This document shows positions 32,756-44,740 of a stretch of DNA of 64,000 nucleotides, piece by piece. The position numbers and the translations under genes are program-made. The stretch lies in the NCBI GenBank assembly GCA_003255065.1, contig QAOA01002967.1, positions 150,404-214,403 on the forward strand. The letters run 5' to 3'. The notes under the pieces were generated by a model. That model worked only from the letters and a program-made list of their open reading frames with translations, searched no databases and was not told where the DNA came from. How positions within the stretch are numbered: the stretch's first letter is position 1; each line of letters begins with the position of its first letter. The DNA comes from Cercis canadensis (lineage: Eukaryota > Streptophyta > Magnoliopsida > Fabales > Fabaceae).

Positions 32756-34516
32756 GTTAAAGAATCGTGGTGGCAGAATTGCAGAGATGGTAGTGTTGGT
32801 GGTGAATTCATGGTAGTGGTAGAGGTGCTTTTTGTAGAATGAAGTATTAGGAAAAGGAGGAGAAAGGGAGGGGAAGGGGTGTGAAGCCAAATAGAGGCCT
32901 TGGAAGTATTGGGAAATGAAGGGGAATGGGAAGGGCCAAAGGGGCTTTCAAAACACATCATTTTCATAAATGAGATTAAATTCGGTCAGGTCCGGTTTGT
33001 ATTAGTTTTTTTAAGTTAAAACTAAACCGACTAGCTTAAACCGATTTATTTAATTGCAACCATCCGATCTCACCCATCCTCTATCTGGAACCGTTAGATT
33101 TCCTTCATTTTGGTTCGGTTCGATTCGGTTGGTTCACCATGTGTTATGAACACCCCTAGTTACAGCGCTGGGTGCTTCGACAACAAAACTCTTAAAGCAA
33201 GTATGACTCGTTTTAGGTTTAGTAAGTTTGACTTCATCCAAAGGTTGAAGTTGAGCCCTAATTCTTAGGTTAAAAAAAAAAAAAAGTCTTTAAGAATAAT
33301 TTGTCATATGCTTTCTTAAAAAATGTAGACTTCAATAAATAATCATTAAAAGAACAATAATTAAAAAATTCTTCACATATCATATTTTAATAGAAAAACA
33401 CGTACTTAATGAATTTTATGAAGCAAAGCAATGGAGGTTAGAGAAAAGAGAAAAACTGAGGGTGAAAAACTAGAGAATGTGGTAATGCATACTATAAAAA
33501 TAGTTCACATATTATTTTTTAATAAAAAATAATATCAAATAATTAGTGAATTTTACCTAAATTTTACCCTACACAAATTAGCATATTTGAAAAAAAATTC
33601 TCAATTTTCTGTTAGTCCCTTATACACAGCAAATTAGTGGCTCTATGACCTCCAACATCATAAAATTACTTTATTTACTACCTCTGAGCCCAAAACCACT
33701 TTATTTACGACCTTTTATACTGCAAATTAATTAAGGGAAAGTTAACTTTAGAGGAGCTCCATTAGATAACCCATTCCTGGATCAAGTCAATTCTACCATG
33801 ATTTCTTTTCTTTTTGCCAATTAATGCGTGAAGAATCATCTCCAAAAGGCACCCAGATTTTTTTTTTTTAATGTGCAGAATCACGGTTGATTGACATAAA
33901 TATTATATTTTAATAATAAAATTATATATGTATGATATTTTTAATTTAATTATTTAAATATTATAATTTTAAAAAAATTAAAAACAAAAATAAATTTTTT
34001 AAACATGGAAAAACCACTAATAATCATATGAGACACACCAACTGAAAAACAGGCTTTGAGGTTACTGACTTCGAACAAGTCATGTGATCATTGATACGTT
34101 TAATGGTCTCCATATATTTGATATGTTTTTTTTTGTTTTTAATTTTTTAAAAATATAATATTAAAATAAATAAATTAAAAAATATAATAAATATATAAAA
34201 TTATTTCTAAAATACACCGAGAATCACGAGGAGTTAAGTAATTAAAAAAGCTCCTCTTCAGGCATTTTTTCTTCTGTCGAAGCATATTTTTATTCTCATC
34301 TTCTCAGCGCCATTTACCAACTCTGTATTCTGTGATAGATACACAGATTCCTTCAAATATTTTAAAGCTAAGCAACAACTCCACCATCAGGGCCATCACC
34401 ACACGTTAAGTAGATAAGCGCTTAAAGGGTCCCATTTTTTCCCCATAATTCTTCTCCCACTCTCTCTCTCCTACTGCTCCTCAAGCGTCAACAGCAGAGG
34501 GGGCAGACGCAGAGCC
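32756..34516. other. intergenic; hAT-MITE-like remnant near 32985-33160
   Basis: Around 33107-33160, 'ggttcggttcgattcggttggttcacc' followed by 'gaacacccctag' resembles the TAGGGGTGTTC tip and the adjoining region of plant hAT-type MITEs; the other tip was not found. The rest is AT-rich, very strongly so at 33890-34220. The CT-rich stretch just before 34517 ('cccactctctctctcc') is a plausible 5' UTR of the hexosaminidase gene. No clear TATA box was found there. The stretch 32749-32967 can be read as a 72-codon minus-strand frame, without support. Confidence 0.4.
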
Positions 34517-37500
34517 ATGTTTCTCTGTATACCCAGATGGGTTACAGTGGTTGCCTACCTATTTTTCCTCATTTCTTGTGCTCTTTGTGCTTCTCAAGCA
34601 CTAGAGGGTAGAGTCAAGCGAAGCTCCCCAGTGAAGCAATCGCTTACCTACATTTGGCCTCTGCCAGCGGAATTCGCTTCTGGGGAAGAGACCCTTTCTG
34701 TTGACCCTGGACTCTCTCTTACCGTGGGTGGTAATGGTGGGGGTTCTGCCAGTGTTCGAGCTGCTTTTGAGAGATACAGAGGGATTGTGTTCAAGAACAG
34801 TGGCATGTTTTCATCTTTACTTAGGAAATTGAGGGAAAAAATATCAGTGTATGATATTAGCAAATTGAAGATTATTGTTCACTCTGATAACGAGGAGGTG
34901 GGTTAGTTTTTGCAGATGATGGTTTTTGGTACGTTTTCAAAAAACAATTTTGGGTTTGATGAAAGTTCTTTCCTTGTTGCAGCTTCAACTTGGGGTTGAT
35001 GAGAGCTATACTTTGCTCGTTCCAAATGCTGGGGAAGTGACGATTGAGGTACATCGATGATTATAATTTTGCAGTTTCAATTTTTATGGTGTTAAAAGGA
35101 TAATTCACAGGCACCCAGATGAGTATTTGTTCTTGTTATTTCCTTCAAATGCTATTTTGGAATCGAAGTTTCTTGTAAGGACCTCTTAATTGTCTATTTA
35201 TGGGGTGAATTACATGATACCCAGATGAGTTTTTGTTTTTGTTGATGACTCGGTGTTGTTTTACCTTTTTTCTCTTTCCTGCTTCAAATTGCATGTTTGC
35301 ATTAGCTTCTCCTGAGAATTGATTATGGGCAGAATTGATTCTAGAGGAATTGATTTTGGAATATGTTTGGACATGCTTTTCAAAAATTGATTTTGCAAGG
35401 TTGATCTTATTCCGATTAGAGTTAGGAAAATTGAGTTTTGGATAAGCCATCTAAAAATTAATTTTGAAACAAAGTTGCTTATAAGGGCCTCTCAATTATC
35501 TTTTTTTTTTTTTTGGGTGAATTATATGGGCAGATTCATGGTTTTGATATTAATGTACAGCCGTTGATCTGAAAAGCTGAAATAGATAATCCTAGTAAAT
35601 ATCTTCTTGCCTAATTCTGATTATACCTAGATAATATTGATCTATTAAGAAAACACATGTTGAAGGATATCCAGACGGGATTTCTAATAGTTAGGTGGTG
35701 TTCAATTGAATGTCTTGCTAATTCTTCCATTGCTAGTTTTCATGGGTTCAATGACCAATTTTGGGATACTGTTGCTGTAGCTATAAAGCATGTACCTTCC
35801 TTCTTCCATTTTAAGTGCAAAAACTTGAGGGTGATTTTCATTTTCACCTTATTAAATATATACTTCCATGTATCAAGAACAAATCATTCATGCACTTTCC
35901 TTATTTTTCCAAGATGTATAATAGTCCCTCCTCAATTTCAACGCTTCTCCTGACATGTCCCATACTAGTATTAGTAATTTACCCAATCACTTAATTATTG
36001 ACACTAACTCTACTGCAGACTAAGTTTTGTGCTTCACTTCTTAATGTCAGAGTCATAAATAATAATGTAAATCAAGGGCATATTGTGATTCATTCTCTAG
36101 CTTCACCAAAAGTACGATGTGATGATATAATCATTTCTAGATGGTTGTTTGCTGTCTAATTTTGTGATGTTCTTTATTGTAGGCAAATACTGTCTATGGT
36201 GCGTTGCACGGACTAGAGGTATCTTCTGATGTTGACTCCTCATGATAACTTCCTGACGTGCATTTTCATTTTCTGTTATTCTATTGTGAACTATCATTGT
36301 TTCATTCTCCTAAATGTATGTCCTGGAGAGAGAACATGACCTACTTTCAAAAAGTTGACAAGCTTCTAAGTCTTTTTGACTTATGTATAACCCATTCGCT
36401 TTAATTTATTCTCCTCTTTTTTGATGCTGCAGACATTCAGCCAGTTGTGCACCTTTGATTATACGACTAAAACAGTACAAATATATAAGGCACCTTGGTC
36501 TATCCAAGATAAACCTAGATTTGCATACCGTGGGCTTCTTTTGGGTAAGCTGTAAATATTTCAAATAAAAATATATTTTCTGTGACTTATTTTATGCTAT
36601 GCTGTGAAGGCATTGTTATACACTGTTTTGTATATTTACTTTGCAGATACATCAAGGCACTATTTACCAGTTGATGTAATTAAGCAGATAATTGAATCTA
36701 TTTCCTATGCTAAACTTGTAAGATAAACGTTATAAATCTCGTTTTGGGTTCTCCATGCTCTCAGCAGATAATTGGAAACCAATGAAGCCTCATCTAACTG
36801 GCATACTGTGTTATTTTGTTTCATGTGATGCTGTATTGAAACATTATACTCAGTAGAATGTTTTACATTGGCACATCATAGACGAGCAGTCATTTCCTCT
36901 TGAGGTACCTACATATCCAAATTTGTGGAAAGGTTCATATACAAAGTGGGAGCGTTATACTGTAGAAGATGCATATGAAATTGTCAAGTACGTCTTAACT
37001 TCATCTCTTACTAATTTATTAGCTTTAAAGGTTTTCAAGTATTTCATCCATGATTTTCATTTTTCTCCTCACTTTACTAGGGAAAGGGAATGTGTTAAAA
37101 GGAACATATCAAAATTAATTTCTTACCACCTTTGATACTACCATCTTTTCTTCAAACTATTCAAATGTATTTATTGCTGCTGCAGGAACTATTCAATTAT
37201 AAATCTATCATTGTGTACTTGGCTTTCTTAATTTATCTTTGGCTCATATTGTGTTCTCTTTTCATGTTTCATGGAACGTTGATTTAAAGCTTTGCCAAAA
37301 TGAGAGGTGAGATATCTTTCAAATTCCTTTTGAAGGTTCTGCTACATATTTGCTTTTCCTTTTGTCTCCTCTGTTTTTCTTGTTATCATACAAAATAGGT
37401 TTATAAAAGAATGAATATTTCTGAGGTCAAGCTTAGCCAAAACGAGAGGTGAGGTATCTATTTAGTGATTGTTTGCTTCGCTTATCACAGGCATCAACGT

Positions 37501-38134
37501 GATGGCAGAAGTGGATGTTCCTGGTCATGCAGAATCATGGTAATCTATATTTCACGGTCAACTTTTTCTTAAGCTGATAGTATAATAATATCTGGCTACA
37601 TATTGGTGACACATGGAGACTCAGTAAATTTTTTTTTACTTTTGCAATTTATTGTAAGTATTTCTTTTGAGAAAGACTGGTTGGTTAGCTCCTGAGTCTG
37701 CCATACAAAAGATAGAGCTTTCTGGCTTGCATATAAAGAGGATGAGATCTTGAATGTAGGTTCTGCTGAATTTATTCCCCAGTGGATAATTACAGATTGA
37801 TATTGATTCTGCAATTTGGTTTGGTGAAGTAGGGAGTTGTTTTATTTCTACTTCAATATTTTCTTGGTCATATTATCACCTTGATGCCATGCACTCCTTT
37901 TGACAATTTTGTTCAACTGTTAATCCATGAATTTCTGTGACTTTGACTTTCATTGGTTGCTTCTGCAAATTAATAATTCTATTGAAAACTACTGTGCCTC
38001 AAAAAAATTTCAACATTGTTTATTCTTCTGTAGGGGTGCTGGATATTCTGAACTTTGGCCATCTCCTTCCTGTAGGGAGCCTCTAGATGTTTCGAAGAAG
38101 TTTACTTTTGATGTTATCTCTGGTCTTCTGACAG
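34517..38134 (+). CDS. HEXO1: beta-N-acetylhexosaminidase, GH20, HEXO1-like; 5' nine exons only
   Basis: GH20 exo-hydrolase that removes terminal GlcNAc/GalNAc from N-glycans in the vacuole or apoplast. The start at 34517 gives a hydrophobic signal peptide (CIPRWVTVVAYLFFLISCALC), then YIWPLPAEF and LSVDPGLSLTV. Exons with GT-AG borders: 34517-34897, 34983-35048, 36183-36218, 36433-36544, 36647-36717, 36857-36987, 37290-37306, 37491-37539, 38034-38134. Phases join in frame to about 321 residues: LQLGVDESYTLLV, ANTVYGALHGLETFSQLC, PRFAYRGLLLDTSRHYLP, VLHWHIIDEQSFPLE, NVMAEVDVPGHAESW, CREPLDVSKKFTFDVISG. Exon 7 is a 17-nt microexon. The family is about 540 residues long, so roughly 40% is missing, including the catalytic Asp-Glu (GGDEV) exon, which should come next. 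Downstream are 1.4 kb without homology and then retrotransposons to the window end. Either the gene is cut or this intron exceeds 25 kb. Confidence 0.93.
37428..37459 (+). repeat. degenerate second copy of the HEXO1 17-nt microexon with splice borders
   Basis: Positions 37286-37317 and 37428-37459 match over about 31 bp, including the upstream AG, all 17 exon bases (with two changes) and the donor GTGAG(A/G)TATCT. The second copy (17 nt at 37432-37448) stays free of stops and would encode LAKTR where the functional exon encodes FAKMR. Using both would shift the frame. It is either a decaying duplicate or a mutually exclusive exon. Confidence 0.7.
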
Positions 38135-39443
38135 GTTACGTTCCTATAACTCCTTGTCCCCATAATAGTTCATTTATTTCTACATTTGTGCACTACATTT
38201 AACAGCTTCTATTCTATATTTACATCATAAATATACTCGGAGAATCTGTACAAGTTGGATATCAGCAATGTAACATGCTTCGAGACACAATCTAATTTTT
38301 AGAAGCAAACTCCTTTTTGTTTATCATTTTTACTGTTAAATAGCACGCATAAGCATTTTTCTCTTGTGTAATTATTCTCTTTCTAAATGTATGATAGAAA
38401 TTCTCTTATAATAGAAAGTCTGATTGTTGAGTAAATAGCTAATCAAATAATAGTTATTATTTTTCCAATTTCAAATATATAGGCTTTTGCAAATATTTTA
38501 ACCCAGCCTGCACCTGCAGACTGTATCAAGTATCATATTATGTCTGGTGGAGTAGTACTTCTTTCTTGATGTAAATATCTCAAAATTTTACTTTAAAAAG
38601 TTAGCAGACTTTTTTTATTTTTATTTATTTTTAAATGAAAGCCAATAGTGGCAGGCACTTTGGCTCTATGATCAGCACCTCTCAGGACCATCAAATTGCA
38701 TAAGTTCAATTTTTGACAAGTGAGATATTTCCATGAGCTTTGATGTGCCATACTTGGAAAGTTGGCATGTAATGCGGTGTTTGGTAAAAAAGTATAGGTT
38801 CAAAGGAATAAGAGAGAGCATGGCAGCAATTTTAGTCAGGGACTTTGTTGTTTCATGTCTAATCACTGCTGAAAACTGAAAATACACTGATCCCATGTGG
38901 TTAGCAGATTTTTCTGGAGATGTGGATGTGAGTTAAGACCTAGGAAATGGGGAGGCTTCAAAATGGATTTCTGAGACCAGCTTAAGTTGCCATGAAGTGT
39001 AATGGAATGGATTACAAAAACAACAAGTCCAAGGAGCTCTGTTAACTGGGTCTACATGCTGTATAATGAATTACAAGGAGAGATTGTTGCTGACCTTACT
39101 GGGCCAAACAGATCCAAAAAAAAAAAAAAAAAAAGGAGAACAAGAGAGTATCAAACGTCTACCATCAAAATCTTGAGTTACTAGAGAAGCAGTGTTAGAC
39201 TCATAAATTAATTAAAAAAAAAGCTTAATTGTAATTTTAGTCTCCTTATTTTAACAACTTGAACTTTTTAGTCCATTTTTTTAAAAATGAACTATTGAGT
39301 CCCTCTATATTTATAAAATGTACAATTTTGATCATTTTTTCTTTAAGTCAAAATTTTTAGATTTATTTCAAGGTGTAAAGTTTTCTAATTCATAATCTCA
39401 TTGTCCAGATTGAAGAACTACATCTTGTGAACCTCCTCACTCA
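38135..39443. other. HEXO1 intron 9 (or 3' break) without recognised exon
   Basis: I searched by eye for the expected next exon (HLGGDEV motif) and did not find it. The stretch holds AT-rich sequence, an A-run at 39118-39134, and a T-rich block at 39210-39360 ('ttttagtc..', 'ttgagtccctc') of the kind seen in old DNA-transposon ends. Confidence 0.5.
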
Positions 39444-39547
39444 ATTTCAGCTCGATCTAACGGTGGGACTCAGCCCAAAATACCAAAATCATAAATTTTC
39501 ATCTAACTGAAAATCTAGGCTTATTCACCGTTAGATCGAGCTGAAAT
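39444..39547. repeat. 22-bp perfect inverted repeat at the edge of element A
   Basis: 39444-39465 and 39526-39547 are perfect reverse complements (core 'ctcgatctaacggtg') separated by 60 bp. The right arm ends within 2 bp of where element A begins. It could be a small foldback element or a break hotspot. Confidence 0.75.
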
Positions 39548-39548
39548 G

Positions 39549-42536
39549 ACAAAAGCTAAGAACAGACTGAAACTCATTATCAGGCACACATCTCCTAATA
39601 ATTTGATCACTACAAAATTTCCAGAGATAGGGATCATCCCACACATAATATTTCGCCTCACTCTTTAACTTGTCTATTTGGGCACGTGTGAGGTGTGAGG
39701 GCAAAACATGGGCATCTAGATAATTGACAAGATCTGCATACCATGGAAACTCACCATGCAGCCCTAACAGCTGCTCTTCAGGAAAGGAATCCTGAATGGG
39801 CAGTGGATCAGGATCTCGCTCTATGCGGCTAAGGTGGTCAGCAACCAGGTTCTCTGCTCCACTCTTGTCGCGGATCTCCACATCAAACTCTTGAAGCAGC
39901 AACATTCACCTAATCAGTCGTGGCTTGGCATCCGGTTTCTTCAAGAGATACCTCAAAGCTGTATGATCTGAGAACACCACAACCTTAGAATTTATCAAAT
40001 AAGACCTGAACTTATCTAATGCAAAAACAATAGATAAAAGTTCTTTTTCAGTGGTTGTGTAGTTCGCTTAAGCAGCATCCAGAGTTCTTGAAGCATAGTA
40101 AACAACATGAGGAACTTTGGCCACACGCTGCGCCAAGACCGCTCCCAAGGCATAGTTCGAAGCGTCGCACATCAGCTCGAATGGGAGTGTCCAATCAGGG
40201 GGCTGAATGACAGGGGTACTGGTGAGAGCTAGCTTCAGGCGGTTGAAAGCTTCCTCGCATTTCTGGTCAAACAGAAACTCCACATCTTTTTGCAAAAGGC
40301 TAGACAGCGGAATGACTATCTTGCTGAAGTCTCTGATAAAGCGCCGGTAGAAACTTGCATGTCCTAGAAATGATCGCACTTCCCGCACGCATGTGGGGTA
40401 AGATAAAGCAGTTATGACATCTATTTTAGCAAGATCTACCTCAACCCCTTTTCTAGATACTACATGGCCTAAAACTATACCTTGCTCTACCATGAAATGA
40501 CACTTTTCAAAATTTAAGACAAGGTTAGTCTCAATGCAGCGATGTAGTACTCTAACTAAATTACTCAGACAGTCATCAAAAGAAGAACCATAAACAGTAA
40601 AATCATCCATAAACATCTCCATGCACTCCTCTAAAAATTCAGAGAATATACTTACCATGCACCTCTGGAAGGTACCAGGGGCATTGCAAAGGCCGAAAGG
40701 CATCCGCCGGTAAGCAAATGTGCCGAAGGGACAGGTAAAAGTGGTCTTCTCTTGATCCTCCGGTGCTATATGAATCTGGAAGTACCCAGTGTAGCCATCC
40801 AGAAAGCAGTAATGTGATTTCCCAGCTAACCGCTCCAGCATTTGATCGATGAACGGCAGGGGGTAATGATCCTTCCTGGTGGCTTGATTCAGCCTCCTGT
40901 AATCGATGCAGACCCGCCAGCTGTTCTGCACTCGGGTAGGCAGCAACTCGTTGTTCTGGTTGGCCACCACTGTCACCCCGGATTTCTTCGGGACGACCTG
41001 CACTGGGCTCACCCAAGTGCTGTCAGAGATAGGATAAATGATGCCAGTTTGTAGAAGCTTGGTCACCTCCTTCTTTACTACATCCAGGATGAGAGGGTTT
41101 AATCGCCTCTGGGGCTGCCGCACTGGCTTAGTGTCATCTTCAAGTAATATGCGATACATGCATGTAGATGGACTAATGCCAGGAATATCTGCTAACGTCC
41201 AGCCAATAGCTCGCTTATGCTCTCGCAGAATGCACAACAATCTTTCCTCTTGCTCAGGAAGTAAATTGTTGGCTACAATTACTGGAAGCTGCTCTGCAGA
41301 GGCCAAATACGCATACTTCAGATGCTTAGGCAGAGGCTTCAGCTCTAGCTTGGGTGGCTGCACTGCAGAGGGCAGAAATCTGGGTGGCTGAATGTCAATC
41401 TCTGCAGACTGAATCTCCTCCTGAACAGCAGCTGCTGCCAGCTCTGGGGAACCAGAGTTATCATCACGTAAAAATGTGGAGATCTCAGCACAAATAGCAC
41501 AGCCAGAATCACCGTCACAATCAGTACAAGATTGGCACTGAATAGAATCATCAAAACCAGCCAAATCAGGTAAGTCAGCACACATATGACGGTAAACATC
41601 CTCAACCAAATCATCAATCACATCAATGTGAAAGACAGCATGCTCGTCCATGGGATGCTTCATAACATCAAAAATGTTGAACTGCACAACAGATTCGCCA
41701 AACTCCATGGATAGAGTTCCTGCATACACATCAATCTTAGTCCGCGCAGTCTTGAGGAATGGTCTGCCCAGAATGAGTGGAGCTTTGCTGGATTGTTACT
41801 GTCCTTCCATCTCCAGAATGTAGAAATCTGTTGGAAAGATCAGCTCATCAACTCTGACCAACACATCTTCAATCAACTCAGCTGGATAAGCACTGCTCCT
41901 GTTGGCTAGCTGTATCACAACTCCTGTGGCATTCAAGGGTCCAAGCCCGAGGGAACTGAAAACAGACATAGGCATGACATTGATCGAAGCTCCTAGATCT
42001 AGCATGACATGCTCGAACTTGGAATTGCCTATAACACAGGGGATTGTGAAAGTTCCTAGATCCTTGCACTTCTGAGGCATAGGTTGAATAAGGGCTGAGA
42101 CATTCTGACTCATGCTAATCCGCTCATTGCCCTTCAGCCTCCTCCTCTGGGTGCACAATTCCTTGAGAAATTTGGCATATCTAGGAATTTGCTTGATAGC
42201 ATCCAGCAAGGGAATGTTAACTTCCACCTTCTTGAATGTCTCCAGAAGCTCTCTATCTTTCTTTGCCTCATCTTGCTTCTTGGACAGAGTAGCTCTCTGT
42301 GGAGAGGGAAGAGCTACTGCAGGCAGCTTGCTTGCAGGTGCAAGGTTGATTGGCTCAGGAATTGCTTCCTCTGCTGGTTGGGACTCACTGGCAGGTTGAG
42401 GCTCGGCTGGCTCTTGCAAGTATTTGCCAGACCTCAATGTGATAGCACTCACATTACTCCCATTTGGATTGGGAATTGTCTGTGAAGGGAGTTTGCCAGA
42501 ACCCTTGGACTGCAACTGGCTAACTGATGATGCCAA
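39549..42536 (-). pseudogene. element A pol: protease, Cys-rich linker, RT, RNase H, start of integrase
   Basis: Colinear with the 1372-codon frame of element C. The protease active site DLGAS is intact, and so are the Cys-rich linker ([16 protein letters not shown]), the RT with MFMDDF (both catalytic Asp present), and the RNase H head. The frame is cut by stops at 41796-41798, 40065-40067 and 39906-39908. The last two stand where element C has Gln and Trp, and fit C-to-T/G-to-A changes. The sequence ends in the integrase zinc region at LSFCH. Confidence 0.9.
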
Positions 42537-43941
42537 TTACCCAATCTGTGTTTCCAGATTCTGCATGGTGGACTCTGCCCTCTGCTGGAACTGGATGTTG
42601 CTGGTAGCCATTTGCTTCATCAAATCTTCCAATGAAGGCTCAGGTTTGGATGTTGAAGGGTTGGCTGGCTGTATAGGCTGCTGCTGGAATGGTGGCCTAT
42701 TTTGTTGAAACTGACCCTGCCTGGCTGACTGAAATTGGCTCTGTTGTTGCCAAGGTTGCCTATATTGCTGCTGTTGCTGTGGCTGTTGTTGGGAGGACTG
42801 CTGTTGTGGTGCTGCAGCATTGCCATATCTGAAATTTGGATGATCCCTCCAACCAGGGTTGTAAGTGTTGGAGTACGGATCATATCTAGGCTGCTGCTGC
42901 GATTGGTATGGGGATCGACCAGGAAAAACACCTGCTGCAGCTACAGAGGGATCCTGAAATCCAGAATCACCATCTTGCAGTGTAGGGCATGCGTCTGTAG
43001 GATGTGATGGACAAGCACAAATGCCACACACGCTTGCAGGTTGAGGGGTGGATACTTGTCGCCCCACTGCCAATTGTCTGACCAAAGAGGTCAGTTCATC
43101 AAGTCTGTGCTTCATTCTTTGTTGGTCAGCAAATGATATACCAACTTCATTGACTCCCCTGGTGGAATGAATCATCCGAACACCAAACTGCTGGGAATTC
43201 TCTGCCATATTGGAAATTAAATCTCTGGCAGCAGTAGGTGTTTTATCCACTAATGCTCCTCCACTAGTAGAATCAATGTTACTTCTATCAGAAGGTGACA
43301 AACCTTCATAGAAATATTGTATCAACAGCTGATCACTTATTTGGTGATGGAGGCAGCTTGAACACAGCTTGGTAAACCTCTCCCAATACTCATGCAATGT
43401 CTCCCCTGGCAGTTGCCTTATGCCACATATGTCTTTTCGAATGGCATCAGTTCTGGAGGCAGGGAAGAACTTGGCCAGAAATAGCTTCTTCATGTCACTC
43501 CAATTTCTGACCGAACCTTGTGACAAGTAAAAGAGCCAATCTTTAGCTGCATCAGCAAGAGAGAAAGGGAATGCTCTTTAGCTTGATCTGCTCTTCAGAA
43601 ATTCCTTGTGGCCTTATTGTGGAACAAACCACATGGAATTCCTTCAAATGCTTATGAGGATCTTCACCTGCAAGACCATGAAACTTTAGCAGCAAGTGTA
43701 TCAATCCAGATTTCAATTCAAAAGCAGTATCAATTTCTGGATATTGGACAGTATCAATTTCTGGATATTGGATCCCTAAAGGTTGGTAAGCAACATCAGG
43801 GGTGGCCAATTCCTTAAAAGTTCTATCTCTAAGCTGCATGTTATTATTATTATTTTCAGCTCTATTAGCATTATCAGCTCTATTACCTTCATCAACAGGA
43901 TCAACAATAGGAATAACAATAAGAGTTCTAGCTTCAGCCAT
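42537..43941 (-). pseudogene. element A gag
   Basis: Starts MAEARTLIVIP (43941). The capsid region shows ELKSGLIHLLLKFHGLAGEDPHKHLKEFHVVC and, after a frame change near 43550, NWSDMKKLFLAKFFPASRT. A CGICACPSHPTDACP cysteine cluster and a long Gln-rich tract (about 42700-42830) follow. A TAA at 42537-42539, where element D has CAA, separates it from pol. In intact form Gag and Pol of this family seem to be one continuous reading frame, as in element D. Confidence 0.87.
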
Positions 43942-44722
43942 GGTAGGATCTAAATTATCAACAGTCCTATGTGCTCTATTACGGGTATGCAAGGTTCTTT
44001 TTATTTCAGGGTCTACTTCAAGCAATACAAAGGGAGAAGACCTAGTCATACACCATGCAAACAAGTGGCTAAATGCCTAAACACACCACAATGCACAAAA
44101 ACACAGAAAAACACACAAAACTGACAGAATTAAGCTAAAACTGAAACACACCAAAAACACAAAATAAAGGTAAAAAGACACCAAAATAGGACTAGAAAAG
44201 GTATCTAAACATTTTTAAAAATTTTTCTACCACCACAGGACAAAAGGTGGATGAAAATGGAACTCAAAAATCAAATAAAAAATCTTAAAAAAAATGAAAA
44301 AGTGGTCAAAACAGTAGAATTTGGCTTAAAAAAGTGGACCTTACGGCCGTAGGCTGTGACTGTTGTGAGTTAGGCCCTTTTCCTTCAACTGAGTAAGTTT
44401 TAGGTCAATCGGAGCTAAAAATTTCGTTTTGAACAGTAGAACCAGAAATCACTAAATCAAGCAAAACCGAAAGAAAAACAAAGGGGAAATGGTCCAAATG
44501 GCCAGAATTCACTCAATGACAATATAAAACATCTAAGGACACTTCAAATCAAGAAAAACAATGGCCACTGGCCTCAAACAGAATGGATACTTGGCCAAAA
44601 AGTTATGGAAAAAGTGGTCAAAACTCTAAAAAGAACAAAAACTCAAATACAAAGAGGGTGAATTAGGGGGAAAGTTAAAAGTCAGTTTTACTATTATTAC
44701 TATTGATTCAAAGATAGAACAA

Positions 44723-44740
44723 TCCCTGGCAACGGCGCCA
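44723..44740 (-). other. primer-binding site (tRNA-Asp), element A
   Basis: The minus strand starts TGGCGCCGTTGCC and matches the tRNA-Asp(GUC) 3' end with one mismatch in 18. Confidence 0.92.

Noticed and set aside
32749..32967. 72-codon minus-strand frame rich in Ser, Pro and Thr
   Set aside because: No start context, domain or second copy. It could be a relic of a captured gene piece but cannot be supported.
39118..39134. A-run that could be the poly-A tail of a retroposed gene or LINE
   Set aside because: No LINE or spliced-gene sequence lies upstream and no target duplication was found.
40639..41016. Second minus-strand frame inside element A pol (also 51949-52326 in C)
   Set aside because: It overlaps the RT frame in another phase, is present in all copies by virtue of RT conservation, and has no domain of its own.
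42112..42708. Plus-strand frames opposite gag/protease (also near 53422-53795 and 63157-63753)
   Set aside because: Antisense shadows of conserved coding sequence with no start context or domain.
44723..44740. Match to tRNA-Asp, which could be read as a tRNA gene
   Set aside because: Only the last 18 nt of the tRNA are present, at the expected distance from an LTR. It is a primer-binding site.
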